Shown here in pieces: positions 34,067-44,299 of a stretch of 64,000 nucleotides of DNA. Location: NCBI RefSeq assembly GCF_900258475.1, contig NZ_LT984887.1, forward strand, positions 62,001 through 126,000, given 5' to 3'. The DNA is from Anaerococcus sp. Marseille-P3915. GTDB taxonomy: Bacteria; Bacillota; Clostridia; Tissierellales; Peptoniphilaceae. The number at the start of each line of letters is the position of its first letter. Positions within the stretch are counted from its first letter, which is position 1. A program made the translations under genes and the position numbers. The notes beneath the pieces are model-generated. The model made no database searches. It was not told where the DNA came from and saw only the letters and a list, made by a program, of their open reading frames with translations.

Positions 34067-35842
34067 ATGGAAAAGCAAAAGAGAAAATACACAACCAAAT
34101 ACCTTTTGAAACGCTTCATACCATATTATAAGCCATATAAAAAGGTACTTATACAAGATTTAATAGCGGCAAGCCTTACAACCCTATCAGAGCTAATCCT
34201 TCCAATTTTATTATCCTACCTTACAGATTGGGCACAAATTGGGATTTTGGATGGGCCAAGGATAGTAAAGGTTGCTATAATATATGCCATAACTAAGTCA
34301 ATATCAGTAATAGCCAGATACTTCATGCAATCAAGGGGCCACATAATGGGAGCCTTCATCGAAAAGGACATGAGAAGGGACATTTTTAACCACCTCCTAG
34401 AGATGGATACAGAATTTTTCAACGAATCAAAGGTCGGTCAGCTAATGACTAGACTTACCTCAGATTTGTTTGAAATAACAGAATTTTCCCACCACGTCCC
34501 AGAAGAATTCTTAGTCGGGGCAATCAAACTAATTATATCCTTTATAGTATTGATAAATATTGATATCAAGCTATCTTTAATAATATATTTGATGATTCCA
34601 ATCATGTATATCATGTCAAGAAGGTCCAGGGAAAAATTTAGACAGGCTACATTTGAGACCAAACGTCAAATAGGGGCAATCAATGCAGGAGTAGAGGATA
34701 CTTTGCTTGGCATAAGCGTAGTAAAGTCTTTTGCCAACGAAGGAGTCGAAAAGGGTAAATTTGCCAAGGAAAATTCCAAATTTGCCGATATAAAATCTGA
34801 TAGATACTATGCTATGGCTAGATTTTTCATGGTCAAGGATTCTTTTTCAGGAATTATGTATCTACTTTTGATAAGTTTTGGTGGCTACTTTGTAGTAAGT
34901 GGAGAGATAAGTCCTGGAGATTTAATAGCTTTTACCATGTATCTAAACATGCTAATTGCAACAATTGAAAGGCTAATTAACTTCACCGACACCTTTGAAG
35001 CAGGAACTACAGGAATAGAAAGATTTGTAGAAGTAATGAGCCTAGATAAGGATATATTTGATAAGGAAAATCCAGAAAATCTTGATGATGTGAAGGGTAA
35101 GATTGAATTTGAAAATGTCTACTTCAAATATCCAAACACGCCAGATGAGGACCCTTATGTATTAGAAGATATGTCATTTAAGATAAATGTCGGCGAAAAC
35201 ATAGCCCTAGTAGGCCCATCAGGAGCTGGAAAGACAACTATCTCAAAATTAATCCCAAGATTTTATGATGTTGATAAGGGGTCTATAAAAATCGACAATA
35301 CTGATATTAAGGACCTATCAATTGAGTCACTTAGAAATAATATAGGAATCGTCCAACAAGATGTCTACCTATTTTCAGGCACAGTTAGGGAAAATATCGC
35401 CTATGGTAAGGATGATGCTACTGAGGCTGAAATAATAGAGGCTGCTAGACTTGCTGGGGCAGATGAATTTATAAAAGATTTGCCAGATGGCCTTGATACC
35501 TATATAGGAGAACGTGGAGTGAAATTATCCGGCGGTCAGAAACAAAGGATATCAATTGCCAGGGTATTTTTGAAAAATCCACCAATCTTAATCCTAGATG
35601 AGGCTACAAGTGCTCTAGATAATAAGAGCGAGGCAATTGTACAAGCTTCCCTTGAAAAATTATCTAAGGGTAGGACAACCCTCACCATAGCCCACAGGTT
35701 ATCAACCATAATTAATGCTGATGAAATCCTAGTTTTAACTTATGATGGCATAGTTGAAAGAGGAAACCACAAGAATCTTTTAGAGAAAAAAGGCGTCTAT
35801 TATAATCTATATAATTCCAATAACACAGACTTATTTGGATAA
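34067..35842 (+). CDS. ABC exporter, fused membrane and ATPase domains
   Basis: 591-aa half-transporter of the MsbA/BmrA type. Residues 1-320 hold six membrane helices; the ATPase domain has Walker A GPSGAGKTT, Q-loop IVQQDVYLFSG, signature LSGGQKQRI, Walker B ILILDEATSALD, H-loop AHRLS. It probably works as a homodimer because no partner half-transporter is adjacent; the substrate is unknown (lipid or drug). The ATG at 34067 follows AAGGGAG; the TTG at 34040 lacks a ribosome site. Confidence 0.9.
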   Translation: MEKQKRKYTTKYLLKRFIPYYKPYKKVLIQDLIAASLTTLSELILPILLSYLTDWAQIGILDGPRIVKVAIIYAITKSISVIARYFMQSRGHIMGAFIEKDMRRDIFNHLLEMDTEFFNESKVGQLMTRLTSDLFEITEFSHHVPEEFLVGAIKLIISFIVLINIDIKLSLIIYLMIPIMYIMSRRSREKFRQATFETKRQIGAINAGVEDTLLGISVVKSFANEGVEKGKFAKENSKFADIKSDRYYAMARFFMVKDSFSGIMYLLLISFGGYFVVSGEISPGDLIAFTMYLNMLIATIERLINFTDTFEAGTTGIERFVEVMSLDKDIFDKENPENLDDVKGKIEFENVYFKYPNTPDEDPYVLEDMSFKINVGENIALVGPSGAGKTTISKLIPRFYDVDKGSIKIDNTDIKDLSIESLRNNIGIVQQDVYLFSGTVRENIAYGKDDATEAEIIEAARLAGADEFIKDLPDGLDTYIGERGVKLSGGQKQRISIARVFLKNPPILILDEATSALDNKSEAIVQASLEKLSKGRTTLTIAHRLSTIINADEILVLTYDGIVERGNHKNLLEKKGVYYNLYNSNNTDLFG

Positions 35843-35848
35843 AATTGG

Positions 35849-35871
35849 CGGAAGGAAGCTTCCGTCTTTTT
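35849..35871 (+). terminator. Terminator after the ABC exporter
   Basis: CGGAAG (35849-35854) / CTTCCG (35859-35864), GAAG loop, then TCTTTTTA. Confidence 0.85.
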
Positions 35872-35920
35872 ATTGGTAAAAATCCTTTAAGATGTATAAT
35901 AAAGGGAGAAAGGGTGACTT

Positions 35921-36721
35921 ATGAAGAAATTTTTTGGAAAGTTCCTTCACGGACTTGCAACATTAATCGGGACTATTTTTACAGTCCTTATAAATTTTAT
36001 GAATATTTTAGTAATGACCTTTGAGGGCATCAGATCTCTCCTTGCAGTCGTATTTATGCTGGGTTGTTCAACTTTTATATTTTTGCCAACCTTGCTCTTA
36101 TTTTTACCATCAAAGGTGTGGATGGCAATTTTTGTAATCATGATAATACCAGTTCTTGGACCAAGTTTTATATCATTTTTAAGATATGGCAACTATGTCC
36201 TAACTGAATGGATGTATGACAGAGCCAACTCCCTAATTACAGGAGAAAAGCAAGGATTTGACTCTCTTGGTGATTATTCAGAAAAATATATAAATGATAG
36301 GCAAAAGGAAAGACAAAGAGCTGCCGAAGAAGAGGCTAGGGCACGCCAAGAGAGGATGAATGATTACTTTGAAGATATATTCGGTAACTTCACCTACTAT
36401 GAAACAAGAGATTTTGGCCAAGGAGATTTTTCTGGCTTTGGTAACTATCAAAACCAAGGCGGATATCAAGGTGGATATCAGAATTATGGAGTAAATGACC
36501 TAGGTTTTAAGGAAAAATACGAAAAATCTTGTCAAACCTTAGACCTACCTTTAAATACAGACATTTACCAGGTTAAGCTTAATTATAGAAAGCTTGCAAA
36601 AAAATACCATCCTGATCTAAATAAAGAGCCAGGAGCTAAGGAGAAATTCCAAGAGGTAAATGCAGCCTATGAGTTTTTGAGTGAAGATAATATCAAAAAG
36701 TATAAGAATACTTACCTATAG
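35921..36721 (+). CDS. Membrane protein with C-terminal J domain
   Basis: 266 aa. The N-terminal 95 residues carry two or three hydrophobic helices ([64 protein letters not shown]). A charged, Gly/Gln/Tyr-rich linker follows, and then a J domain at 205-266 with the HPD tripeptide ([12 protein letters not shown]) and YEFLSED. It should recruit DnaK to the membrane face; clients are unknown. It heads an operon with the ThrE-type genes 9 bp downstream. Confidence 0.83.
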   Translation: MKKFFGKFLHGLATLIGTIFTVLINFMNILVMTFEGIRSLLAVVFMLGCSTFIFLPTLLLFLPSKVWMAIFVIMIIPVLGPSFISFLRYGNYVLTEWMYDRANSLITGEKQGFDSLGDYSEKYINDRQKERQRAAEEEARARQERMNDYFEDIFGNFTYYETRDFGQGDFSGFGNYQNQGGYQGGYQNYGVNDLGFKEKYEKSCQTLDLPLNTDIYQVKLNYRKLAKKYHPDLNKEPGAKEKFQEVNAAYEFLSEDNIKKYKNTYL

Positions 36722-36729
36722 GAAAAATT

Positions 36730-37512
36730 ATGCATGATCAGATAAGAAATGAAGAATCAGCTGTCCTATTATCAGAAATAGCCAGCGATGCTGGTGCCAT
36801 CATGCTTGAAAATGGTGCTGAAGTTTATAGGGTAGAAGATACAATTGAAAGAATTATAAGAAGTAAGAAAAATACTAAGGATGTGGATGTTTACTCAACT
36901 ACCAATGTTATAATCCTAAGCTTTTCTTACAAAAATGAAGTCCATACCAATGTTAGGAGGGTCAAAGCTAGGTCAAATAACCTTTATTATATAGATAAGG
37001 TCAATAGCTTTTCCAGGTCCTTCTGTAGGGGAGAGATGAGCCTTGAAAATGCCCTAAGGGAGCTTAAAAACATTAAGGAATCACCAGATAAACCCCTAAT
37101 TTTTAAGATTGTCGGTGCAGGAATTGCAGCTGCTGCTTATTCACTCCTTTTAAAGGGTGGTATAAAAGAGATGCTAATTTCCTTTATTGTAGGAAGCTTA
37201 TCCTACTATTTTGCTCATTTTCTTGAAGAAAATAGCTTGGGATATTTTGTTGTTAATTACCTCTACGGAGTAATGGTTTCACTGGTAACTATCCTTGCCC
37301 TTAACTTTATTGGAGGGATTGAGTCATCTAAGGTTATAATTTCTTCAATGATGGCCTTTGTTCCTGGAATAATGCTTACAAATTCCATGAGAGACTTGAT
37401 GAGTGGGGATTCAACCTCTGGTCTAACTGGAGCGGTTATTGCAATTTTAATTTCAACAGCCCTTGCCATGGGCGTAGGTACACCGATTACTATTATGAAG
37501 CTTTGGAGTTAA
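36730..37512 (+). CDS. Threonine/serine exporter, ThrE N-terminal-domain protein
   Basis: 260 aa. The soluble part has the family pattern GAIMLENGAEVYRVEDTIERI and VDVYSTTNVIILSF, followed by about five membrane segments. In many Firmicutes ThrE is split into two proteins, and the next gene supplies the second half. Substrate (Thr/Ser or another small solute) is inferred from the family only. Confidence 0.85.
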   Translation: MHDQIRNEESAVLLSEIASDAGAIMLENGAEVYRVEDTIERIIRSKKNTKDVDVYSTTNVIILSFSYKNEVHTNVRRVKARSNNLYYIDKVNSFSRSFCRGEMSLENALRELKNIKESPDKPLIFKIVGAGIAAAAYSLLLKGGIKEMLISFIVGSLSYYFAHFLEENSLGYFVVNYLYGVMVSLVTILALNFIGGIESSKVIISSMMAFVPGIMLTNSMRDLMSGDSTSGLTGAVIAILISTALAMGVGTPITIMKLWS

Positions 37513-37513
37513 G

Positions 37514-37996
37514 ATGTTATATATAAAAGAATTTATAATTTCAACTATATCTGCCTTTGGATTTTCATATGTGTTTAATTCGCCAAAAAAGTCAGTCTTA
37601 GTTTCAGGACTTAATGCGGGCTTTGGCTGGGTGATATTTAGGCTTGTTGAGCAATTTAGCGAATCTGTCTATATAGCTTCTTTTATGTCAGCCTTATTTA
37701 TAGCCATAAGTTCAGAAGTTTTGGCAAGAATTTTTCATTATCCAGCCAGCATATTTATCTTCCCTGGCATAATAAATCTTTGCCCAGGAGAAGCAATTTA
37801 CAATACTATGAGATATTTTATAGCAAATGAGACACCTATGGCTATAATTTCACTTTATAAGGCCCTTGGTATAGCAGCAGCCATTGCCTTTGGAGTCTTA
37901 TTGTCATCATCATTTTCCTTATCTTTAAGGACTTATAAGGAAAGAAGCCACAGGAGAACAGATTTTTTAAGCATATTATTAGGGAGAAAAAAATGA
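37514..37996 (+). CDS. Threonine/serine exporter, ThrE C-terminal-domain protein
   Basis: 160 aa, about four to five membrane helices, with RIFHYPASIFIFPGIINLCPGEAIYNTM, typical of the small ThrE partner. It starts 1 bp after the larger partner stops, and its stop overlaps msrA (ATGA). Confidence 0.85.
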   Translation: MLYIKEFIISTISAFGFSYVFNSPKKSVLVSGLNAGFGWVIFRLVEQFSESVYIASFMSALFIAISSEVLARIFHYPASIFIFPGIINLCPGEAIYNTMRYFIANETPMAIISLYKALGIAAAIAFGVLLSSSFSLSLRTYKERSHRRTDFLSILLGRKK

Positions 37997-38475
37997 TAGA
38001 AGTATATTTAGCAGGTGGGTGCTTTTGGGGAGTTGAAGCCTACTTTTCAAATCTTGTTGGAGTAATTAAGACAGAAGTAGGCTATGCCAATGGTAAAACT
38101 GCCACAACAACCTATGAAGAGTTAAAAGTTACTGGTTTTGCAGAAACAGTCAAAGTCACTTTTGATGAAGAAATTATAAGTTTAAATGAAATATTTGAAC
38201 ATTTTTACTATATAATTGACCCAACTAGCCTTAACAAACAGGGCAATGATGTTGGAAGCCAATATAGGACTGGAATTTATTCTAGGTCTGAAGCAATTTT
38301 AAAGGCAGCAAGAAACTTTTTAAATATTAAGCAAGAAAAAGAAAAAGAGAAAATTATGGTGGAAGTTAAGGTCCTAAATAATTATATCAGGGCTGAAGAA
38401 TACCACCAAGACTATTTAAAGAAAAACCCAGCTGGCTATTGCCATATAAATCTGGATGATGTATTGGAGATATAA
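37993..38475 (+). CDS. msrA: Peptide methionine-S-sulfoxide reductase
   Basis: 160 aa. Repairs Met-S-sulfoxide. The catalytic GGCFWGVEAYF is at the N-terminus, followed by GYANG, DPTSLNKQGNDVGSQYRTGIY and AEEYHQDYL. There is no MsrB domain. Its presence fits with fprA and yaaA as oxidative-stress defence. Confidence 0.95.
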   Translation: MIEVYLAGGCFWGVEAYFSNLVGVIKTEVGYANGKTATTTYEELKVTGFAETVKVTFDEEIISLNEIFEHFYYIIDPTSLNKQGNDVGSQYRTGIYSRSEAILKAARNFLNIKQEKEKEKIMVEVKVLNNYIRAEEYHQDYLKKNPAGYCHINLDDVLEI

Positions 38476-38476
38476 A

Positions 38477-39547
38477 ATGAAAATTAGAAAAATATTAGGC
38501 CTAGGCCTGGCCCTCCTTTTAGCTGGACCAAGTATTGCTTTTGCAGATGAAATAGTTTATTACGATAATAGCAATTTGGATAAGGTCTTAGTAGAAAATG
38601 GAATAAAGGTTGATACAAATAAAATTTCAGCAAGACGTCAAGCAGAAATAGCCAAAAATAATGATCAGGGCAGGCAAAATCTTACAAAAGAGACTAAAGA
38701 AGCAATTAAAGAAGTCAAAGAAGAAAAAGCTCCAGTTCTTTATCCAAAGACAGCAGTTTACTCAAATGTAGTAGATATTTCAGAGCACCAAAAGCCAAGT
38801 GCTATAAATTACGATAAGTTTGCCAAAGACATAGAGGGAGCCATCCTCCGTTCATCAATAACAACCTTTAAGGAAGATGAAAAAACTAAGGAAAAGACCT
38901 ATTATCTTAGAAAAGATTTCACCGTGGATACCCATTATGATAATCTTAACAGAAGGGGAGTTCCAATTGGATTTTATCACTATTCAAGGGCTACAAACGA
39001 AGAAGAAGCTAGAAAAGAAGCCAACTTCGTCCTAGATTTTGTTAAAGGCAAAAATGTATCTCTTCCAATCTATATAGATATAGAAGATAATCTAAGGCAG
39101 GCCAAGGCAGGCAGGGAAAACTTATCAAGGGCAGCAGATGCTTTTATAAATACAATGAAAGCCAAAGGATATCTTGCAGGAATTTATTCCTATCCACACT
39201 TTGCCAAAAACCACCTAACAAGAGAAGTTAGAAATAATAATGAATTTTGGATAGCTGATTATAAGGCGAAAAATTATACAGGCTATACAGATACAGACTT
39301 TGATGTATGGCAATATGCCCACACAGGCAGGGTAAATGGCTACAATGGTAACATTGATAAAAATATCCTATACAGAGATTATCCATTAATAATCAAAGGC
39401 AGATCATATAAGGATATGGATAAGCTTGTCCAAGAAATTATGGATGGCTATTGGTCCTATGGTAAGGAAAGAGAAAGACGCTTGACTTATGCAGGCTACG
39501 ACTATAATATAATACAAAAAGAAGTAAACAAAAGATTGAGAGGTTAA
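38477..39547 (+). CDS. Secreted GH25 lysozyme with C-terminal CW_7-like wall-binding motif
   Basis: 356 aa. Signal peptide (LGLGLALLLAGPSIAFA). The GH25 catalytic domain begins VVDISEHQKP and includes GFYHYSRATNEEEARKEANFVLDF, the acidic pair IYIDIED and DVWQYAHTG. The last 40 residues (DKLVQEIMDGYWSYGKERERRLTYAGYDYNIIQKEVNKRL, shown here in parts by motif DGYWSYG and AGYDY) match the Cpl-7-type repeat of phage and bacterial muramidases. It cuts MurNAc-GlcNAc bonds. The ATG at 38477 follows TTGGAGA and lies 1 bp after msrA. Confidence 0.9.
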   Translation: MKIRKILGLGLALLLAGPSIAFADEIVYYDNSNLDKVLVENGIKVDTNKISARRQAEIAKNNDQGRQNLTKETKEAIKEVKEEKAPVLYPKTAVYSNVVDISEHQKPSAINYDKFAKDIEGAILRSSITTFKEDEKTKEKTYYLRKDFTVDTHYDNLNRRGVPIGFYHYSRATNEEEARKEANFVLDFVKGKNVSLPIYIDIEDNLRQAKAGRENLSRAADAFINTMKAKGYLAGIYSYPHFAKNHLTREVRNNNEFWIADYKAKNYTGYTDTDFDVWQYAHTGRVNGYNGNIDKNILYRDYPLIIKGRSYKDMDKLVQEIMDGYWSYGKERERRLTYAGYDYNIIQKEVNKRLRG

Positions 39548-39549
39548 TT

Positions 39550-39771
39550 ATGGCAATTAAATATGATATAGTAGAAAATATCGGAGTATTATCGACAAAT
39601 GCTAAGGGTTGGACCAAGGAGCTTAACCTAGTAAGCTGGAATGAAAGAGATCCAAAATACGATATCAGAGATTGGAATGAAGATCACACAAGAATGAGCA
39701 AGGGTATAACTCTAAGTGCTGAAGAAGCGGAAGTACTTAAAAATATCCTAGCTGACGAATTTGAAGACTAA
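39550..39771 (+). CDS. YdbC/PC4-like single-stranded nucleic acid-binding protein
   Basis: 73 aa, with VENIGVLSTNAKGWTKELNLVSWNERDPKYDIRDWNEDH, the hallmark of the YdbC family whose PC4-like fold binds single-stranded DNA or RNA. Length is full for the family. It is the last gene before a strong terminator and is separated from the lysozyme by 2 bp. Confidence 0.85.
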   Translation: MAIKYDIVENIGVLSTNAKGWTKELNLVSWNERDPKYDIRDWNEDHTRMSKGITLSAEEAEVLKNILADEFED

Positions 39772-39775
39772 AAGC

Positions 39776-39799
39776 CTCTCCCTAGCTGGGAGAGTTTTT
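39776..39799 (+). terminator. Terminator after the YdbC-like gene
   Basis: CTCTCCC (39776-39782) / GGGAGAG (39788-39794), 5-nt loop, then TTTTT. Confidence 0.9.
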
Positions 39800-39814
39800 C
39801 TATAAGGAGAAAAA

Positions 39815-40228
39815 ATGGCATATTTTTACGCTTTAATATCAGCAATATTTGCTGCTCTCACATCAATCCTCGCCAAGGTTGGCATAGGAGATATTAATTC
39901 AAACCTAGCCACAGCCATAAGGACCTGCGTAGTCCTAGTATTTTCCTGGATAATGGTTTTTGTTGTAGGTGGCCAGCATGACCTAAGTCAAATATCCAAA
40001 AAATCCCTCATATTTTTGATTCTTTCAGGTCTTGCTACAGGCATTTCCTGGCTAGCCTTCTATAAGGCAATCCAACTAGGAGATGTATCAAAGGTTGTAC
40101 CGATTGATAAGTTAAGTGTTGTCTTTACCATAATATTTGCCTTTTTATTTTTAGGAGAAGTAGCCAGCAAAAAGGCTATAATTGGGACAATTTTTATCAC
40201 CATAGGCACGCTTGTCATGGTTTTATAA
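39815..40228 (+). CDS. Small EamA/DMT-type membrane protein (single repeat)
   Basis: 137 aa with four to five membrane helices; matches one half of the usual ten-helix EamA transporter: FYALISAIFAALTSILAKVGI, SGLATGISWLAFYKAIQLGDVSKVVPIDKLSVVFTIIFAFLFLGE. Such half-size proteins work as dimers. AAGGAG precedes the ATG. Substrate unknown. Confidence 0.85.
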   Translation: MAYFYALISAIFAALTSILAKVGIGDINSNLATAIRTCVVLVFSWIMVFVVGGQHDLSQISKKSLIFLILSGLATGISWLAFYKAIQLGDVSKVVPIDKLSVVFTIIFAFLFLGEVASKKAIIGTIFITIGTLVMVL

Positions 40229-40260
40229 AAATTGGGTAAAAATAAAATAAAGGAGATTTT

Positions 40261-40956
40261 ATGGAAAAAGAATTAAAAAATAAAAAAATATATTTACAAG
40301 TAAACACAAATGGGGCCTACATAGAAAAATTCACCTATGATGAGAAAGATGTATTTTACCCAAAATTTCAAAGGGAAATTAATGGCAAAAATAAAACAAG
40401 AGGTGGCAGTCATCCATGCCTTCCATCCTTTGGTCCAAGCGAGATAAACGACCTTAAAGATCATGGCTACGGAAGAGATTGCGAGTGGGAAATTAAGGAA
40501 ATAGGTGAAGATACAATTGAGTTATATCTTGCAGGAAGGTGTGGCTATGAAGGAGTAGATTCCTTTATAAAGTATGCATTGGGAGATGACTATTTATTTG
40601 CAGAAATAAAGATGGTAAATAATTCTGACAAAGACCAGCCAGTAGCACCAGGCTTTCACCCATATTTTAAAGCAGGAGAAAGCTTTAAAGTAGAGGGCCT
40701 AGATTTTGGCGACTTTAACCTAGAAGATACTTACTTTTTGGATGCTAGTGAAGTAAAATTCAGGGCAGAAAATTTTAATATAAAAATCACAAGCGATAAT
40801 TTCCACAAATTTGCCATCTGGACAGATTTCCTAGAAGATTATAGATGTGTAGAACCTTGCTACAATGGCAAGTCTTTCATCAAGGGCGGTGACCCATTTA
40901 TCCTTAAATCTGGCCAAACTTTTAAGGCATCAATGAAAATTAAAATCGAAGAATAA
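40261..40956 (+). CDS. Aldose 1-epimerase / mutarotase-like protein
   Basis: 231 aa galactose mutarotase-like beta-sandwich. Recognisable: GGSHPCLPSFGP, the catalytic histidine region APGFHPYF, and C-terminal CVEPCYNG with the likely catalytic glutamate. It is shorter than GalM (about 340) and resembles the group acting on sugar phosphates. AAGGAG before the ATG; separate from neighbours. Confidence 0.8.
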   Translation: MEKELKNKKIYLQVNTNGAYIEKFTYDEKDVFYPKFQREINGKNKTRGGSHPCLPSFGPSEINDLKDHGYGRDCEWEIKEIGEDTIELYLAGRCGYEGVDSFIKYALGDDYLFAEIKMVNNSDKDQPVAPGFHPYFKAGESFKVEGLDFGDFNLEDTYFLDASEVKFRAENFNIKITSDNFHKFAIWTDFLEDYRCVEPCYNGKSFIKGGDPFILKSGQTFKASMKIKIEE

Positions 40957-40960
40957 GCAA

Positions 40961-40990
40961 AATATCCAGGCTCAGGCTTGGATATTTTAA
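40961..40990 (+). terminator. Terminator after mutarotase-like gene
   Basis: AATATCCA (40961-40968) / TGGATATT (40979-40986) followed by TTAAAAT. Confidence 0.65.
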
Positions 40991-41038
40991 AATCAGTAAA
41001 TATTTTTTGTAAGAAATTTATGAAAAATCAAAGTAGAA

Positions 41039-41060
41039 AATGCCGCCTTAGGGCGGTTTT
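41039..41060. terminator. Second hairpin terminator
   Basis: CCGCC (41043-41047) / GGCGG (41052-41056), 4-nt loop, flanked by AAAA and TTTT. It lies between two plus-strand genes; it may be a backup terminator or attenuate the desulfurase operon. Confidence 0.6.
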
Positions 41061-41110
41061 CATTTGTCTTAAAATCTTGATATCAAGCTTTATAAAAGTA
41101 TATTGAGAGA

Positions 41111-43278
<2,168 letters not shown>

Positions 43279-43283
43279 AAATA

Positions 43284-43327
43284 AACCTTGAAGGCCATTT
43301 TAAAATGGATGCTTCAAGGTTTTTTCT
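43284..43327. terminator. Strong bidirectional terminator
   Basis: AAACCTTGAAG and CTTCAAGGTT enclose an inner CCATTTT/AAAATGG stem, with a T-run beyond, between convergent mnmA and exoA. Confidence 0.9.
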
Positions 43328-44154
43328 TATATGTTGATTTCTAGAACAATAGGTGTGTGGTCTTGCCTATCACCTGAGTTAATCATATCAGAATCTGTGA
43401 TTAAATCCTTTATTCTATCAGAAACTAGGAAATAATCAATCCTCCAGCCTGAGTTGTTGATTTTACTTGTCTTTACCCTTTGGGCCCACCAGGTGTACTT
43501 GCCTTCGACATTGCCGTGGATGTGCCTAAAGGTGTCTGTAAAGCCCTTTGCTAAGAGGTTAGTAAAGCCTTCCCTCTCCTCGTCTGTAAAACCAGCTGAC
43601 ATGTGGTTGTTTTCTGGGTGGGCTAGGTCAATTTCCTCGTGGGCCACATTGTAGTCGCCACAGGCAATTACTGGTTTATTTTTGTCAAGACTAGATAGAT
43701 AATCTGCATAAAGCTTGTCCCATTCTTGTCTTTCAGATAGTCTTGCAAGCTCACCACCCGCATTTGGTGTATAGACATGGGTGAAGTAATAATTTTCAAA
43801 CTCTAAAGTAATAATCCTACCTTCTAAATCCATAGTAGATGGGGCCCCGATTACAGGAAAGTCTACCTCAGGCTTTAGTCCTTTTTTATAAAGGGTCATG
43901 GTACCTGCATAGGATTTGCGAGCGCCTTCCTGGCTTGATAGCCAAACATAATCATAATCAGGGAAATATTCGGCAAGTTTTTCCTTATGTTTCTTGCTAG
44001 GGCCTCCGTGAGGAAGTTTAGTCTCTTGAATGGCGATTATATCCGCATCTTCCTTGACGATAGTATCTAATACTAAACGGCTCATTACAGCCCTAGCTGA
44101 ATCGCTTGTAAGGGCTGCATTTAGTGAATCTATATTCCATGAAATAAATTTCAT
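43327..44154 (-). CDS. exoA: Exodeoxyribonuclease III / AP endonuclease
   Basis: 275 aa. Cuts DNA at abasic sites and trims 3' blocks. MKFISWNIDSLNA, IAIQETKL (metal Glu), THVYTPNAGGE, ACGDYNVAHEEIDLA, TWWAQR, GWRIDYFLVS and DRQDHTPI with the catalytic Asp-His. Normal length. Its ATG is followed upstream by AAGGAG. Confidence 0.95.
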   Translation of the reverse strand: MKFISWNIDSLNAALTSDSARAVMSRLVLDTIVKEDADIIAIQETKLPHGGPSKKHKEKLAEYFPDYDYVWLSSQEGARKSYAGTMTLYKKGLKPEVDFPVIGAPSTMDLEGRIITLEFENYYFTHVYTPNAGGELARLSERQEWDKLYADYLSSLDKNKPVIACGDYNVAHEEIDLAHPENNHMSAGFTDEEREGFTNLLAKGFTDTFRHIHGNVEGKYTWWAQRVKTSKINNSGWRIDYFLVSDRIKDLITDSDMINSGDRQDHTPIVLEINI

Positions 44155-44236
44155 TTAAATCTCCTTTGCTATTTTCTTCTTATATTAGTATACAACTTAA
44201 AAAAAACTTTCAAAATTTCTACAAAATTAACACAAA

Positions 44237-44264
44237 TTTAACACCCTATTGGGTATTATATAAT
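44237..44264 (+). promoter_or_regulatory. Possible promoter of the NPKTG surface protein gene
   Basis: TTTAAC (44237-44242), 16-bp spacer, TATAAT (44259-44264). AAGGAGGG then precedes the ATG. Confidence 0.5.
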
Positions 44265-44299
44265 TAAGAAAGATACCAATATATTTTAAGGAGGGTGTC

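Noticed and set aside
36730-37996. The two ThrE-type genes as a broken single gene
   Set aside because: Split ThrE pairs are a normal arrangement in Firmicutes and both have their own starts.
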